From the NCBI GenBank assembly GCA_965237965.1, contig CBDEGT010000003.1, forward strand, positions 1,474,695 through 1,538,694: a DNA stretch of 64,000 bases, given 5' to 3'. The stretch comes from UBA2988 sp965237965 (lineage in GTDB: Bacteria; Gemmatimonadota; Gemmatimonadetes; Longimicrobiales; Gaopeijiaceae). Made by a program: the position numbers and the translations under genes. Shown here piece by piece: positions 9,094 through 18,475 of this stretch (its first letter is position 1; every line of letters begins with the position of its first letter). The notes below the pieces were generated by a model that searched no databases, was not told the DNA's origin, and worked only from the letters and a program-made list of their open reading frames with translations.

Positions 9094-10196
9094 TCATGGA
9101 GGTGCCCTGGGCTTGAAAGTGGTGCCCAAGAGATAGAGGTGACCGCGCCTGCAGACGGGACAGAGGCGTGGTGCAGGTAGGGCGGATTGGGCTGGTGTGG
9201 ATGGGTGGCCCTCGACGCCGGCTTCTTCGGCAGGTGGCCGAGGGATCTGTGGGGCGGCGGATTCGAGGAGATGGCGGACGCGCTCGAGGTCCTTGCCGGA
9301 GGTGGAGCTGAGGAGGCCGTAGTAGCGGATCTTGGTGAAGCCGCGTGGAAGGACGTGTTGGAGGAAACGGGCGATGAAGTCCTGAACGAGGAGCGTCATG
9401 CGGCGGGTCTGGTGGGTTCGGGCGTGGGTGTAGGTGAAGGTGACCCGGCCGTGCTCGAAGCGTTCGATGCGGTGGTTGGTGAGAGCGACGCGGTAGACGT
9501 AGCGCGAGAGGTAGAGGGCCGCGCGTTGGCCGTTGGCGATCTGCTGGATGTGGGCGATCCAGGGTGTGTTGTTGTTCCAGAGGTGGGAATCGGTTTCCTG
9601 TTTGAGGCCGGCGCGTATGAGGGCGTCTCCCACCTTGGCGCGAAAGATCTCGGAGAGTGCATATCCGGGGAATAGGAAGCGAGGGTGGGCAGGTTTGACC
9701 CAGGCGGTGCCGTCGGGGGAGAGGCCGCCGGCGGTGACGAGGAGGTGGACGTGGGGGTGGTAGGTGAGGGTGCGGGACCAGGTGTGGAGCACGGCGAGAA
9801 TCGCGACGCGGGCGGGTCTGGACGGCAGCGGCGGCCTCACGGAGTAGGATGCCGTAGACGAGCCGCTGATGGGAGCGGGCTAGGATGCGGAGCTCTGCGG
9901 GGAGGGTGAAGGTGAGCAGATAGTGGTCACAGGGCAGGAGGCGGGAGCGAAGGCTGTCGAGCCAAGTTTGGGCCCGGTCGTCCTGGCACTTGGGGCAGTG
10001 CCGGTTGCGGCATGAGTGATAGGAGTAGTCGAGGGCGCCACAGTCGTCACAGGCTATAGACGGAGCCGCCGAGGGCGGGGGTACGGCAGAGGGCGATGTC
10101 GTTCATGGCCCGGAGGTGGGACGGCAGCATTTGCCCTGGGAAGGCATGCCGGAGATCCGGGCTGGCCTGCTGGAAGATGTCGGCCAGTTCTACCAC
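9094..10196 (-). pseudogene. IS91-family transposase, two frameshifts
   Basis: The N terminus (GTG at 10196) reads VVELADIFQQASPDLR and then the IS91 zinc-binding module CxxC...SCRNRHCPKCQ. A one-base shift near 10060 separates the start from the zinc module. A second near 9830 separates GILLREAAAA from the catalytic block with HTWSRTLTYHPHVHLL, which contains the HxH of the HUH nuclease. The tail has TKIRYYGLLS and a CPVCRRG knuckle. It starts about 18 bases after the integrase stop, consistent with one transcript. Confidence 0.8.
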
Positions 10197-10214
10197 GATG
10201 CGTGTGGTGTGGCG

Positions 10215-11081
10215 TCAGATGCGCTGCCCGAGGCGGTTGATGGGATCGAGGGCGTCGTCGCGGATTACGCGGGTGAGGTGGGTGTAGATCGCGGTGGTAC
10301 GCGGGCTGGAATGGCCGAGATACTCCTGGATCAGCCGGAGTTGGACGCCAGCTTCGAGGAGGTGGGTGGCGTAGGAATGCCTCAGCGAATGGACGTGGGC
10401 GCGTTTATGGACGCCGCTCTGTTTCAAGGCCCGCTGGAAGGCTTTCTGTAGGCTATCGCGGCGGATCGGGCGGACGGCAGCCTCGGAGGCAGGCTGGCTG
10501 GGCTGGCGGGTAGCCGGGAAGAGGCAGAGGGGGTGGCGGTGGGTGCGCCAGTGCTCACGCAGGAGCTGGAGGGTGGCGTCGGGCAGAGGAACGCAGCGGT
10601 CCTTGGCGCCCTTGCCCGTCACGTGGAGCATCTTGCGAGCGCCGTCGACGTTGGTGACTTGGAGGTGAGCGCCTTCCAAGAGGCGCAGGCCGCACGAGTA
10701 GATGGTGATGAGGCAGACGCGGTAGATGGGGCTGCGGACGCTGTCGAGGATTTCCCAGACCTCGTCGCGGCTGAGCACGACGGGGAGCTTCTTCTCCTTC
10801 TTGGGCCGGGCGACATCCAGGACGGTCCATTTTCGTCCCAGCGTCTGTTCGTAGAAGAACTTGATGCCGCAGAGCGCGATGGTGTGGGTCCCGCGAGCCA
10901 CCTTCTTGACGGTGGTGAGGTGGACGAGATAGTGGCGGACCTGCTCCTCCGTCAGCCGGTCCGGGGACTGGCCGAAGAAGCGGGCCAGGTGGACCACGGC
11001 CTGGGTGTAGGCCTCGACGGTGCGTTCGGCGTAGCCGCGGAGCCTGAGATCCTCGATCATGCGTTTGCGCAGGGGTGTCAT
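10215..11081 (-). CDS. tyrosine recombinase (phage-type integrase) of the IS91-like element
   Basis: 288 residues with an N-terminal SAM-like core-binding domain (residues 1-90) and a C-terminal catalytic domain. The catalytic residues are visible: Arg in CGLRLLEG, HxxR in HSLRHSYATHLLEAG, His in YLGHSS and the Tyr nucleophile in TAIYTHL. The frame is intact. It cuts and rejoins DNA through a Tyr-DNA intermediate; its exact role beside IS91-type transposases is not settled. Confidence 0.88.
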   Translation of the reverse strand: MTPLRKRMIEDLRLRGYAERTVEAYTQAVVHLARFFGQSPDRLTEEQVRHYLVHLTTVKKVARGTHTIALCGIKFFYEQTLGRKWTVLDVARPKKEKKLPVVLSRDEVWEILDSVRSPIYRVCLITIYSCGLRLLEGAHLQVTNVDGARKMLHVTGKGAKDRCVPLPDATLQLLREHWRTHRHPLCLFPATRQPSQPASEAAVRPIRRDSLQKAFQRALKQSGVHKRAHVHSLRHSYATHLLEAGVQLRLIQEYLGHSSPRTTAIYTHLTRVIRDDALDPINRLGQRI

Positions 11082-11312
11082 GATTCCCTCCTGGAAAAGT
11101 GGGTTCGTACAGGAGAGGATCGAATACCGCGATGTGCTTCTTCAAGGAGATCAGAGCGAGGTTGCCGTGCCTATCCGCCGTAGGCGGATTGAGTCCAACA
11201 AGGGCGCTATCGAGTGCGGACTCTGCGCTCTTCCGCGTGATCGAGCTGCGGAGTCCTCCCCGCCTCCTGGTGGACGTTCAGCACCCGGACGCCGCGTGGA
11301 GCACACTTTAGG
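11082..11312. other. intergenic region between the IS91-like element and the dehydrogenase gene
   Basis: No gene is supported. The hairpin ATCCGCC-GTA-GGCGGAT (11173-11189) is the only clear structure and could belong to the element's end. Confidence 0.4.
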
Positions 11313-12566
11313 TCAAGCCTTCGGATCCAGCAGTACCTTGACCGAGCTGGACCGTCGACGATGGGCGGCGGCACGCAGCGCGTCGCGATACTGCCCCAGC
11401 GGAAACTGGTGGGTGATCATGCGCTCCACCGGCGCGCCCGTCTCGACCAGAAGCTGTTGGGTCACCTCGAACGTATGCACCTCTCGGTCACGCCAACGCT
11501 CGGTTCCGTAGTAGACGAAGCCCTTCACGTCCAGCTCGCGCGCCCACAAGAAGGTGAGGTCCAGGCGGGACATCTGCGCCGCGCATCCCAGCAGCACGAC
11601 GCGTCCGCGCGCGGACGCGAAGCGCAGCGCCTGATCGATGCTCTCCAGGCTCCCCACGCAGTCGTAGATGAGGGGGAAGCCGCCGCCCGCATAGACCTCC
11701 GGGCCGACGATCGGCATGTACGCCTGTGCACCCGTCTCGATCAGCGCTTGCCTCGCCGCCTCTCCGGGGGGTACGACCGAGCTCGCACCCAGCGCGCGCG
11801 CGAGCTCCGCCTCGTGCGGGCGTTTGGTCTGGGCCACGACCTCGCCCTGGAACCTCGTCGCGCGTAGAGCCCACACGGTCGCGAGCGCAATCGGACCGCT
11901 GCCGATCACGAGCACGGGCTCCGCCGGCCGGGGTGGGCGCTCGAGCACCGCGTGCATGCTGATCGATAGCGGCTCGATCAGCGCGGCGGTTCGGTCGGAC
12001 AGTTCGTCCGGCACAGGGTGCAGTTGGCTCTCGTGCGCCACCAACCGCTCCCCCCAGCCTCCGGGCAGCGAGCGGTGGTATCCGATCGTGAGGCCGCGAG
12101 CCATCGGCTCGCCCCCGACGTGCATGGGACCCGCCTCGCCCGCGTTCGCGCAGGTCGAAGCCAGCCCCGCCTCGCACGACCGGCACCAGTCCGTGCGCTC
12201 GCGCCCCCGTACGAGGCATGACACGACCGGATCCACCGCTACCCGCTGACCAGGCTCGAGCCCGCGCACGTCGCTCCCCACCTCGAGCACCCGCGCCAGG
12301 ATCTCGTGACCGATCACCGCCGGGAACGAGCCGAACGGCTCCATCGCGGGGCTCGCTTCATAGCCCAGGTTCGCGATGTCGCTGCCGCAGATTCCGGCAA
12401 GCACGGTCTCGACCCGCACCCAACGCGGTCCGGGAAGCCGGGGCTCGTCCACGTTGCGCAGCGCGACCCCGCTCGCGGCACCGTACAGGAACGCATCGCT
12501 CACCCGTCCGGCGGACCTGGCGAGCAGGTAACGGGGCACGGACACGTCGAAGGTCACGGCCCGCAT
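11313..12566 (-). CDS. zinc-dependent medium-chain alcohol/polyol dehydrogenase
   Basis: 417-residue MDR-family NAD(P)-dependent dehydrogenase related to threonine and alcohol dehydrogenases. The catalytic zinc ligands are in GICGSD and VIGHEI. The structural zinc loop has four Cys, in VSCLV and DWCRSCEAGLASTC. A Rossmann motif, VIGSGPIALA, lies near residue 220. The substrate cannot be read from the sequence. ATG at 12566 has GGAGG about ten bases upstream. It is divergent from the thiolase gene and shares a 178-base control region with it. Confidence 0.88.
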   Translation of the reverse strand: MRAVTFDVSVPRYLLARSAGRVSDAFLYGAASGVALRNVDEPRLPGPRWVRVETVLAGICGSDIANLGYEASPAMEPFGSFPAVIGHEILARVLEVGSDVRGLEPGQRVAVDPVVSCLVRGRERTDWCRSCEAGLASTCANAGEAGPMHVGGEPMARGLTIGYHRSLPGGWGERLVAHESQLHPVPDELSDRTAALIEPLSISMHAVLERPPRPAEPVLVIGSGPIALATVWALRATRFQGEVVAQTKRPHEAELARALGASSVVPPGEAARQALIETGAQAYMPIVGPEVYAGGGFPLIYDCVGSLESIDQALRFASARGRVVLLGCAAQMSRLDLTFLWARELDVKGFVYYGTERWRDREVHTFEVTQQLLVETGAPVERMITHQFPLGQYRDALRAAAHRRRSSSVKVLLDPKA

Positions 12567-12744
12567 CGTCAGGATTCCTCCGGCATCAAGTCAGAACTCG
12601 TCCAGTATTCGGATGGCGTCGCCGAGGGCGTTGGCCATGGATCAAGGGTACCGAGCGTGGCCCGTTCTCGGCCAGCCGGCCGGGTTCGGGAACGGGGCCA
12701 CACCGGGCGGGTTGAAACGCCGCCGGCTCTTCCCTGGAGGCGCA

Positions 12745-14019
12745 ATGAAGGCGGTCATCGTTGGTGGCGTCCGTACCCCGTTCGCGAAGGCCGGAACGGA
12801 CTTCCGGAAACTCTCTGCCATCGATCTCGGGAAGGTGGCGGTTGGTGAGCTGCTCGCACGCTCGGTCATCCCGGCGGAGTCCGTCGATCAGCTGGTCTTC
12901 GGGACAGTCGTGCACGACCCGCACGCCCCCAACATCGCCCGCGAGGTCGGCCTCTCCACCCTCCCCAAGACGGTGCCCGCGACGACGGTCTCCCGCCAGT
13001 GTGCCACGGCCAACCAGGCAATCGCCGACGCCGCGAACCTGATCGAGGTGGACACCGCCGAGGTGGTGGTGGCGGGTGGTGCTGAGTCGCTCTCACACGT
13101 CCCGATTCTGGTGTCGGAGAAGCTCTCGGACATCCTGGTGTCGCTCTCGAAGGCCAAGGGCCTCGTGAATCGGATGGCCGTGTTGCGACGGATGCGACCG
13201 AAGGATCTGATCCCCCGTACCCCCCAGATCGCCGAGCCGACGACGGGCGAGAGCATGGGACAGGCTGCCGAGCGAATGGCCAAAGAGAACGGGATCGCCC
13301 GAGCCGACCAGGACGAATGGGCGCTGCGGTCACACCGGTTGGCGGCCGAAGGGATCGCGGATGGTCGCCTCACCGCAGAAGTCGCCCCGGTCTACGTGCC
13401 TCCGCGGTTCGAGAAGCTGGTGGAGAGCGACAACGGTGTTCGCATCGACACGACGCTCGAGAAGCTGGCCGCCCTCAGGCCGGTCTTCGACCGCCGACAC
13501 GGCTCGGTGACGGCCGGAAACTCATCGCCGCTCACCGACGGCGCCGCCGCCGTCCTCCTCATGTCCGAGCAGCGTGCGCGCGCCGACGGGGTACCCGTGC
13601 TGGGGCGCATCAGAAGCTACGCATTCACCGCCCTGGATCCTTCGGGTCAGCTGCTCGGTGCGCCCGCGTACGCCGCGCCGATCGCCCTCGATCGCGCCGG
13701 TGTGACGATGACGGACATCGGCTTGATGGAGATGCACGAGGCGTTTTCGGCACAGGTGCTGTCGAACCTCCAACAAATGACCTCGCACGAGTTCGCGGAG
13801 CGCACGCTGGGCCGCTCTCGCGCCGTTGGGCATCCTCCCATCCAGCAGATCAACGTGATGGGAGGCTCGATCGCGATCGGGCATCCGTTCGCCGCTACCG
13901 GCGCCCGGCTCACCACGACACTCCTCAACGAGATGCACATGCGGGACGTCGAGCTCGGGCTGGTGACCGTGTGTGCGGCGGGAGGCATGGGCTTCGCCAT
14001 GGTGCTGGAGCGGATCTAA
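12745..14019 (+). CDS. acetyl-CoA acyltransferase (thiolase)
   Basis: 424-residue thiolase that cleaves or condenses 3-ketoacyl-CoA with CoA/acetyl-CoA. The nucleophile Cys is in SRQCATANQA near residue 90. The C-terminal motifs GGSIAIGHPFAATGAR (His) and CAAGGMGFA (second Cys) are intact, with GNSSPLTDGAAA between them. The length fits the FadI/FadA group of beta-oxidation. ATG at 12745 has GGAGG four bases upstream. No other beta-oxidation gene is adjacent. Confidence 0.93.
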   Translation: MKAVIVGGVRTPFAKAGTDFRKLSAIDLGKVAVGELLARSVIPAESVDQLVFGTVVHDPHAPNIAREVGLSTLPKTVPATTVSRQCATANQAIADAANLIEVDTAEVVVAGGAESLSHVPILVSEKLSDILVSLSKAKGLVNRMAVLRRMRPKDLIPRTPQIAEPTTGESMGQAAERMAKENGIARADQDEWALRSHRLAAEGIADGRLTAEVAPVYVPPRFEKLVESDNGVRIDTTLEKLAALRPVFDRRHGSVTAGNSSPLTDGAAAVLLMSEQRARADGVPVLGRIRSYAFTALDPSGQLLGAPAYAAPIALDRAGVTMTDIGLMEMHEAFSAQVLSNLQQMTSHEFAERTLGRSRAVGHPPIQQINVMGGSIAIGHPFAATGARLTTTLLNEMHMRDVELGLVTVCAAGGMGFAMVLERI

Positions 14020-14068
14020 GGCTCCGCTCGCGACCTCTGGAGCGGATCTAGTGCTCCGCTCGCGGCCT
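14005..14068. repeat. 32-bp tandem duplication across the thiolase stop codon
   Basis: Positions 14005-14036 and 14037-14068 are head-to-tail copies differing at three positions. Each contains AGCGGA...TCCGCT, which can fold into a hairpin. The first copy holds the last codons and the stop of the thiolase gene, so the second looks like a duplicated terminator hairpin. Confidence 0.75.
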
Positions 14069-14161
14069 TCGGCGAGCCGCTTCGTGCTTTCCGCCCTCGT
14101 TGTCTTCTGCGTGCTGCTGTTCCGGCATGTCTGATCCACGCCATCCGCGCCAGGCCGGGGC

Positions 14162-14707
14162 TCAGCGCTCCTCACCCAGCTCTCGGGCGAGCTCCTGACG
14201 GACCTCTCGCCGCCACCGTCCGTCATGGAAGTGCTGGCGATCCTCGTCGGTCTCGAGGTGCAGGGGACGGACCCGCACGGGTCGGCTCTGCTCGTCGATG
14301 GCCACGAACGTGAGGAAGCAGGTGTTGGTGTGTCGCTCGACCCCACTCAGGAGGTTTGCCGCCAGGACGCGCACCCCGATCTCCATCGACGTCCGCCCCA
14401 CGAACGTCACCCGCGCCTGGCAGGTCACCAGCTCGCCCGCGTAAATCGGCTCCTTGAAGTCCACCCGGTCGATGGAGACGGTCACGCAGCTCTTCCCTGA
14501 GTGGCGCATGGCGGCCACGGTGGCCGCTCGGTCCACCATCGAGAGGATGACTCCGCCGAATACGTTGCCGAGGTTGTTCACGTGGTGGGGCATCATGAGC
14601 TCCGACACCAACCCCTCGGACGCGGCCGGGCTCAGCGGATCGTCGGTCCGCGCCTGTTCGCTCTCCCCCATCGTCGATCGCTCCCCGTGCAATCTCGGTG
14701 GACTCAT
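14162..14707 (-). CDS. acyl-CoA thioesterase (hotdog fold, YciA/BACH type)
   Basis: 181-residue hotdog protein that hydrolyses acyl-CoA thioesters. The family signature NNLGNVFGGVILSMVDRAA contains the catalytic Asp, and VDFKEPIYAGELV is the typical second strand. ATG at 14707 lies six bases after the DUF1460 gene ends, suggesting an operon; ATG at 14671 is the alternative start. The tail is rich in Arg and Glu. Confidence 0.88.
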   Translation of the reverse strand: MSPPRLHGERSTMGESEQARTDDPLSPAASEGLVSELMMPHHVNNLGNVFGGVILSMVDRAATVAAMRHSGKSCVTVSIDRVDFKEPIYAGELVTCQARVTFVGRTSMEIGVRVLAANLLSGVERHTNTCFLTFVAIDEQSRPVRVRPLHLETDEDRQHFHDGRWRREVRQELARELGEER

Positions 14708-14713
14708 ATGACT

Positions 14714-15736
14714 TTACGCTCCGTCGGCCAGCACCTCCTCGATCGGCCGGGCTACCATGACCCCATCCTGACTGCTGATCCCAAGTAGTCGCTCGGGCAA
14801 GGTCTGACGGCTGATCTGGACCGACTCCCCTACCAGAGGCGCATGCATCAGGTGGAGCGTTCCGTCCCTCCAGAGAGCGATCCCAGTGTGGGCAACGTCG
14901 AGCCCCGCCAAGGTGCTGGTAGCCGCGATCACGTCCCCGGTTCGAATCCGACTCGCCACGGCACCCAGCTCCCCCTCCGGGACATAGTACCGGCGCGCTT
15001 CGCTCAGGCGCCGCTCCATCCGTCCCACCTCGTCGTAGACGGCGGGGGCAGCAAGCTGCCGGTAAGCGTCCCGGTGGTTGGTCATGAAGCCGATCGGCTC
15101 GGCGTCGACGACTCCCCCCAGCTCCTCCGTGACCAGCTCGAGAAGGCCCTTCCGCTCGTTGTCGCTCAGCCACTCGCTGAAGTAGTGGAGCCGCGAGGGG
15201 TAGTCGGCGAGTCGTCCCTCGCGGTAGCGGATTCCCGTGATCAGCTCCTGATAGCCCTGCATCGCCAGCTCGGGCCGGTCGAGCACGTCGCGCGGCGCCG
15301 CCGTCACGAAGTGGGCGAGGGCGAGCATGTTCTCCACGAACGTGACGCAGTCCAAGGCGCGCAGGTTGATCACGACGCGCTCCGGCCCGGGCGGGTCCAG
15401 CGTCTGCGGGAGGTAGGCCGTGCCCACGAAGGTCTCGCCGATCCGCGCCACCCGGTCGCCCACCGGGAGGCGGTCGATCCCGTTCTCCCAGGCCCAGGCG
15501 ACGGTCCGCCGGAGCACCTCCCAGTCCTCTCGCGTCCACGCGGGAAGTCCGGGAACCGTGTCGCCCCGTACGAGGTCTCCACCCTCGGCACTCGGCCGAG
15601 AGTAGGAATCAGCGGCCCCCTCGGGCGCTCCGGCCTGCGCAACCGCCGGGGTCGTCTCGTCCACGCGGCCATCTTCCGGGCCACACCCGACCACCGTGAC
15701 AACGGCCGCTACCACCCACGGGAATCTCGTGCCCAT
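14714..15736 (-). CDS. DUF1460 lipoprotein (probable cell-wall amidase-like cysteine hydrolase)
   Basis: 340 residues with a lipoprotein signal ending TVVGC (Cys at residue 18) and an acidic, Ala-rich linker. The DUF1460 domain follows (residues 70-335), with the putative nucleophile in LRALDCVTFVENML and His in DVAHTGIAL, an NlpC/P60-like arrangement. Characterised DUF1460 proteins act on peptidoglycan fragments as N-acetylmuramoyl-L-alanine amidases; the same role is inferred here. It is probably cotranscribed with the thioesterase. Confidence 0.82.
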   Translation of the reverse strand: MGTRFPWVVAAVVTVVGCGPEDGRVDETTPAVAQAGAPEGAADSYSRPSAEGGDLVRGDTVPGLPAWTREDWEVLRRTVAWAWENGIDRLPVGDRVARIGETFVGTAYLPQTLDPPGPERVVINLRALDCVTFVENMLALAHFVTAAPRDVLDRPELAMQGYQELITGIRYREGRLADYPSRLHYFSEWLSDNERKGLLELVTEELGGVVDAEPIGFMTNHRDAYRQLAAPAVYDEVGRMERRLSEARRYYVPEGELGAVASRIRTGDVIAATSTLAGLDVAHTGIALWRDGTLHLMHAPLVGESVQISRQTLPERLLGISSQDGVMVARPIEEVLADGA

Positions 15737-15914
15737 CCCACACCTCCGCGGTCCTGCCCCACCGCAGGGCCTGCTTTCTCGGACTCGCTCCGCCAGCCGA
15801 TACCCGCACAGATCGTGAGCGGGTCCCGCGTGGCACTCCGCCCGATGGCGCGGTGTAGTCAGCCCGGGACCTTCGTCAGGCCCGTTCTACGCAAACTTGG
15901 CAGGAGTCAGGCTG

Positions 15915-16361
15915 ATGCCGTATCCCGAGATGATGATCGCACCGATGCGTGAAGAGCTCCGCCGCATCGGCTTCCAAGAGCTGCGCACGAGCGCCGAAGT
16001 GGACGAAACGCTGGCCTCGGAGCAGCGCAGCACGCTACTCGTGGTGAACTCGATGTGCGGATGCGCCGCGGGCGCGGCGCGCCCCGCCGTCTGGCTCTCG
16101 CTGCGGAACGAGCAGCGGCCCGAAGCGCTGGTGACCGTGTTCGCTGGACAGGACCTCGAGGCCACCGAGCGCGCCCGGGAATACATCGTCGGCTATCCGC
16201 CCTCCTCGCCGGCGATCGCGCTCTTCCGGGAGGGCGAGCTCGTCTGGATGCTGGAGCGGCACGGGATCCAGGGGCGGTCAGCGGAGGAAATCTCGCAAGA
16301 TCTCAAGGGCGCCTACGACGAGCACTGCGCCTCGACGCAGGAGGAAGTTCCGCAGTCGTAG
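15915..16361 (+). CDS. BrxA/BrxB family bacilliredoxin
   Basis: Thioredoxin-fold protein of about 148 residues with the CGC active site in VNSMCGCAAGAARPA near residue 47. Family members remove bacillithiol or other low-molecular-weight thiols from mixed disulfides on proteins. ATG at 15915 is preferred over an upstream TTG because AGGAG lies eight bases upstream. It ends 30 bases from the convergent DoxX gene. No bacillithiol synthesis gene is in the window. Confidence 0.9.
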   Translation: MPYPEMMIAPMREELRRIGFQELRTSAEVDETLASEQRSTLLVVNSMCGCAAGAARPAVWLSLRNEQRPEALVTVFAGQDLEATERAREYIVGYPPSSPAIALFREGELVWMLERHGIQGRSAEEISQDLKGAYDEHCASTQEEVPQS

Positions 16362-16391
16362 CCCCGCCGCACGGCGCAGCGTGAAGCGGCG

Positions 16392-16811
16392 TCACCTCGC
16401 CGCGCGCTCCTGCCGCCGTGCGGCGATCAGGCCATCGAGGCTGAAGCCGCCCGGTCCGTTGGACGCCACGAACAGCCAGATGATCAGGAAGAGGAGCGCC
16501 AACTCCCCGCCGTTCTCAATCGGAGCGCCCCCACGCGGCATGTGGGACAAGGCGTAGGCAACGATCATCTCGAGCGCCAGGATCACCGACACGCCGCGTG
16601 TGAAGAGCCCGATGACGATCAGGAGCCCCCCCCAGAATTCCAGAGTGCCGGCTAGCCAGAGCCGCGTCAGCGGCTCGGCGACGCCACTGGCGCCCAGCAG
16701 GCCGAACAGCTTCTGGGCACCGTGCTGCATGAACAAGAGCCCCGCTCCAATGCGCAGCACGTTCAGGAAGAAATGGCTGGCACCGCTCTTCGTCCCCTCG
16801 CTGATGATCAT
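16392..16811 (-). CDS. DoxX family membrane protein
   Basis: 139-residue integral membrane protein with four hydrophobic segments and the DoxX-type LRIGAGLLFMQHGAQKLFG and LEFWGGLLIVIGLF motifs. DoxX proteins are small quinone-related or stress membrane proteins, mostly of unknown function. ATG at 16811 overlaps the arginase stop (ATGA), so the two are probably cotranslated. Confidence 0.85.
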   Translation of the reverse strand: MIISEGTKSGASHFFLNVLRIGAGLLFMQHGAQKLFGLLGASGVAEPLTRLWLAGTLEFWGGLLIVIGLFTRGVSVILALEMIVAYALSHMPRGGAPIENGGELALLFLIIWLFVASNGPGGFSLDGLIAARRQERAAR

Positions 16812-17773
16812 AGGATCGTCTTTCCCAGTGCGCTTTCGATGAGTCCGATGGCGAGCCGTCCTGTACGGTTCTCGGCATCCAGAACGGGATTCAGCTCCAC
16901 CACGTCGAGGCTCACCAGCTTCTCCGAGCGGAAGGCCTTCTCGCATACGAGGTGTGCTTCACGGTAGGTCAGTCCCCCAGGCACGGGTGTCCCCACGCCC
17001 GGGGCGATCATGGGGTCGATCCCGTCCAGATCGAAAGAAAGGTGAAAGCCGGCCGTACCGCTCGTCGCTCGCGCGATCGCCTCGTCCATGCACGCGGCCA
17101 TTCCTCGCTCGTCGATCTCGGCCATTGTGAACACTCGGATACCCGACTCGCGCACGACCTTCTTTTCCGCCTCGTCCACTGCGCGCGCGCCCAGGACGCA
17201 TACGTTGCCCGGGTGCACCGCCGGGGAGAATCCAGCCAGCGTCTGCAGCGCCTCCGGTCCACCCTGCCCGGTCAAGAGGGCGAGCGACATGCCGTGTACG
17301 TTTCCGCTCGGCGTGGTTTCCGGGATGTTCATGTCCGTGTGGGCATCCACCCAGACGACGCCGACGCTCTCTTCATCGCGTGCGAAATGACCGGCAACGG
17401 CGGATATGGTTCCGAGCGAGAGCGAGTGATCCCCGCCCAGCACGAGCGGGAGAGTGCCTTCCTCGAGGCTCCTCGCCACCAGCGCATAGGTGCGCCGACA
17501 CACCCCGGTGATCTCTGGCAAGAAACGGGTCCGTGTCTCGCCGGGGTCGGTCGTCTCAGGGCCCGCCGCCGTAACGGTGCCCACCTCCCGCACGTCGTAG
17601 CCGAGTTCGCCGAGCATCCGCGAGAGACCAGCGATCCGGATTGCGGAGGGCCCCATGTCGACCCCGCGCCGGCCGGCGCCAAGGTCGATCGATACCGAGA
17701 TCACGGCGACGGCCGGTGGGGCAGGAAGCGAAGGAGCTCCCCCGGGTTCGGGCACCACGCGTGTCTCGGTCAT
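16808..17773 (-). CDS. rocF: arginase
   Basis: 321-residue ureohydrolase that splits arginine to ornithine and urea. All Mn-binding motifs are present: GGDHS, DAHTDMN, SGNVHGM and SFDLDGIDP. The length is typical for bacterial arginase. It is the first gene of a two-gene unit with doxX. Agmatinase or formiminoglutamase are less likely, given the SGNVHGM spacing. Confidence 0.92.
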   Translation of the reverse strand: MTETRVVPEPGGAPSLPAPPAVAVISVSIDLGAGRRGVDMGPSAIRIAGLSRMLGELGYDVREVGTVTAAGPETTDPGETRTRFLPEITGVCRRTYALVARSLEEGTLPLVLGGDHSLSLGTISAVAGHFARDEESVGVVWVDAHTDMNIPETTPSGNVHGMSLALLTGQGGPEALQTLAGFSPAVHPGNVCVLGARAVDEAEKKVVRESGIRVFTMAEIDERGMAACMDEAIARATSGTAGFHLSFDLDGIDPMIAPGVGTPVPGGLTYREAHLVCEKAFRSEKLVSLDVVELNPVLDAENRTGRLAIGLIESALGKTIL

Positions 17774-18276
17774 GCTCGAGGTTCCCTGTTCCCGTGGTCG
17801 GAGGCTCCAACCCCGAATTTACCCCCGCCCGGCGCGACACGGTTCCGATCGGCTCAAGCTCCTTCGCCGTGGCCGCGCACGCTTCGTGGCGGCCGCTGAT
17901 CCCTGATTCGCCGGCTCGCCTGCCGATCGGTCTCCCCTGGGTAGCGGACACTCACCTCAACACCGCCCATGAGCGCGACCCCGGTGACCCGGCATGCGCG
18001 GGAGGCGGCTCCGGGCTGGCTGGGTCATGGCAATGGTGCGCTCGCGTAATGGGATGATGCCTCCACGCTACGGTATCCGGCCCGGATCCGACGCGGCAAG
18101 AAAGCTGGCCGCGACGGTCGGTTTTCCGACCGCCTTCCTCGGGAATCTGGAGGGAAAGACGGGAGAGCAGTGGGTCACAACTCGGCAGAAATGACTTATA
18201 TTGGTCAAACGCGCGGCTGCCTGACCGCTCCAACGCCGGGTACGGCGGGGCACGGTTCGTGCTTCCGCGCAGGAGC
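17774..18276. other. non-coding region upstream of arginase and the small membrane protein
   Basis: No frame shows convincing coding features. A TATATT at about 18197 could be a -10 box, but no good -35 box accompanies it. Confidence 0.4.
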
Positions 18277-18474
18277 GTGGTGTCACACCAACCGCGAGGA
18301 GGCGTTATCCGAGCCCTAGTCGTCAGCCTGCTGGGAGCCGTAGCCGTAGCCGCCGGTCTCGTCCTGATTCGTCAAAAGGGGCCCGAGCCCCAGGTCCGGA
18401 TCAGCGACATGCACGCGGGCGAAAGCCAGCCCGGAACCATCTCCCTCGAGAAGCTCCGGGAGCTCGGCTACTGA
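18277..18474 (+). CDS. small single-pass membrane protein
   Basis: The core reads IRALVVSLLGAVAVAAGLVL, a single transmembrane helix, then a short polar tail ending LEKLRELGY. GTG at 18277 is the nearest standard start but has its purine-rich site too close. A strong GAGGAGG (18296-18302) sits four bases before ATC at 18307, so either ATC is used or the base is really G (ATG), giving a 55-residue protein. A strong hairpin follows the stop. The function is unknown. Confidence 0.5.
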   Translation: MVSHQPRGGVIRALVVSLLGAVAVAAGLVLIRQKGPEPQVRISDMHAGESQPGTISLEKLRELGY

Positions 18475-18475
18475 C

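Larger units (their letters stand above)
9094..11090 (-). mobile_element. IS91-like element: tyrosine recombinase plus HUH transposase (decayed)
   Basis: Two adjacent minus-strand genes, a phage-type integrase (10215-11081) and then an IS91-family transposase (9094-10196), form the pair seen in many IS91/ISCR-type elements that move by rolling-circle transposition. The ends cannot be set from the sequence; a small hairpin, ATCCGCC-GTA-GGCGGAT at 11173-11189, lies upstream of the integrase. The transposase is frameshifted, so the element is probably inactive unless these are sequence errors. Confidence 0.7.

Noticed and set aside
14223..15539. 438-codon minus-strand frame over the thioesterase and DUF1460 genes
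   Set aside because: A frame-shifted shadow of two well-supported genes on the same strand.
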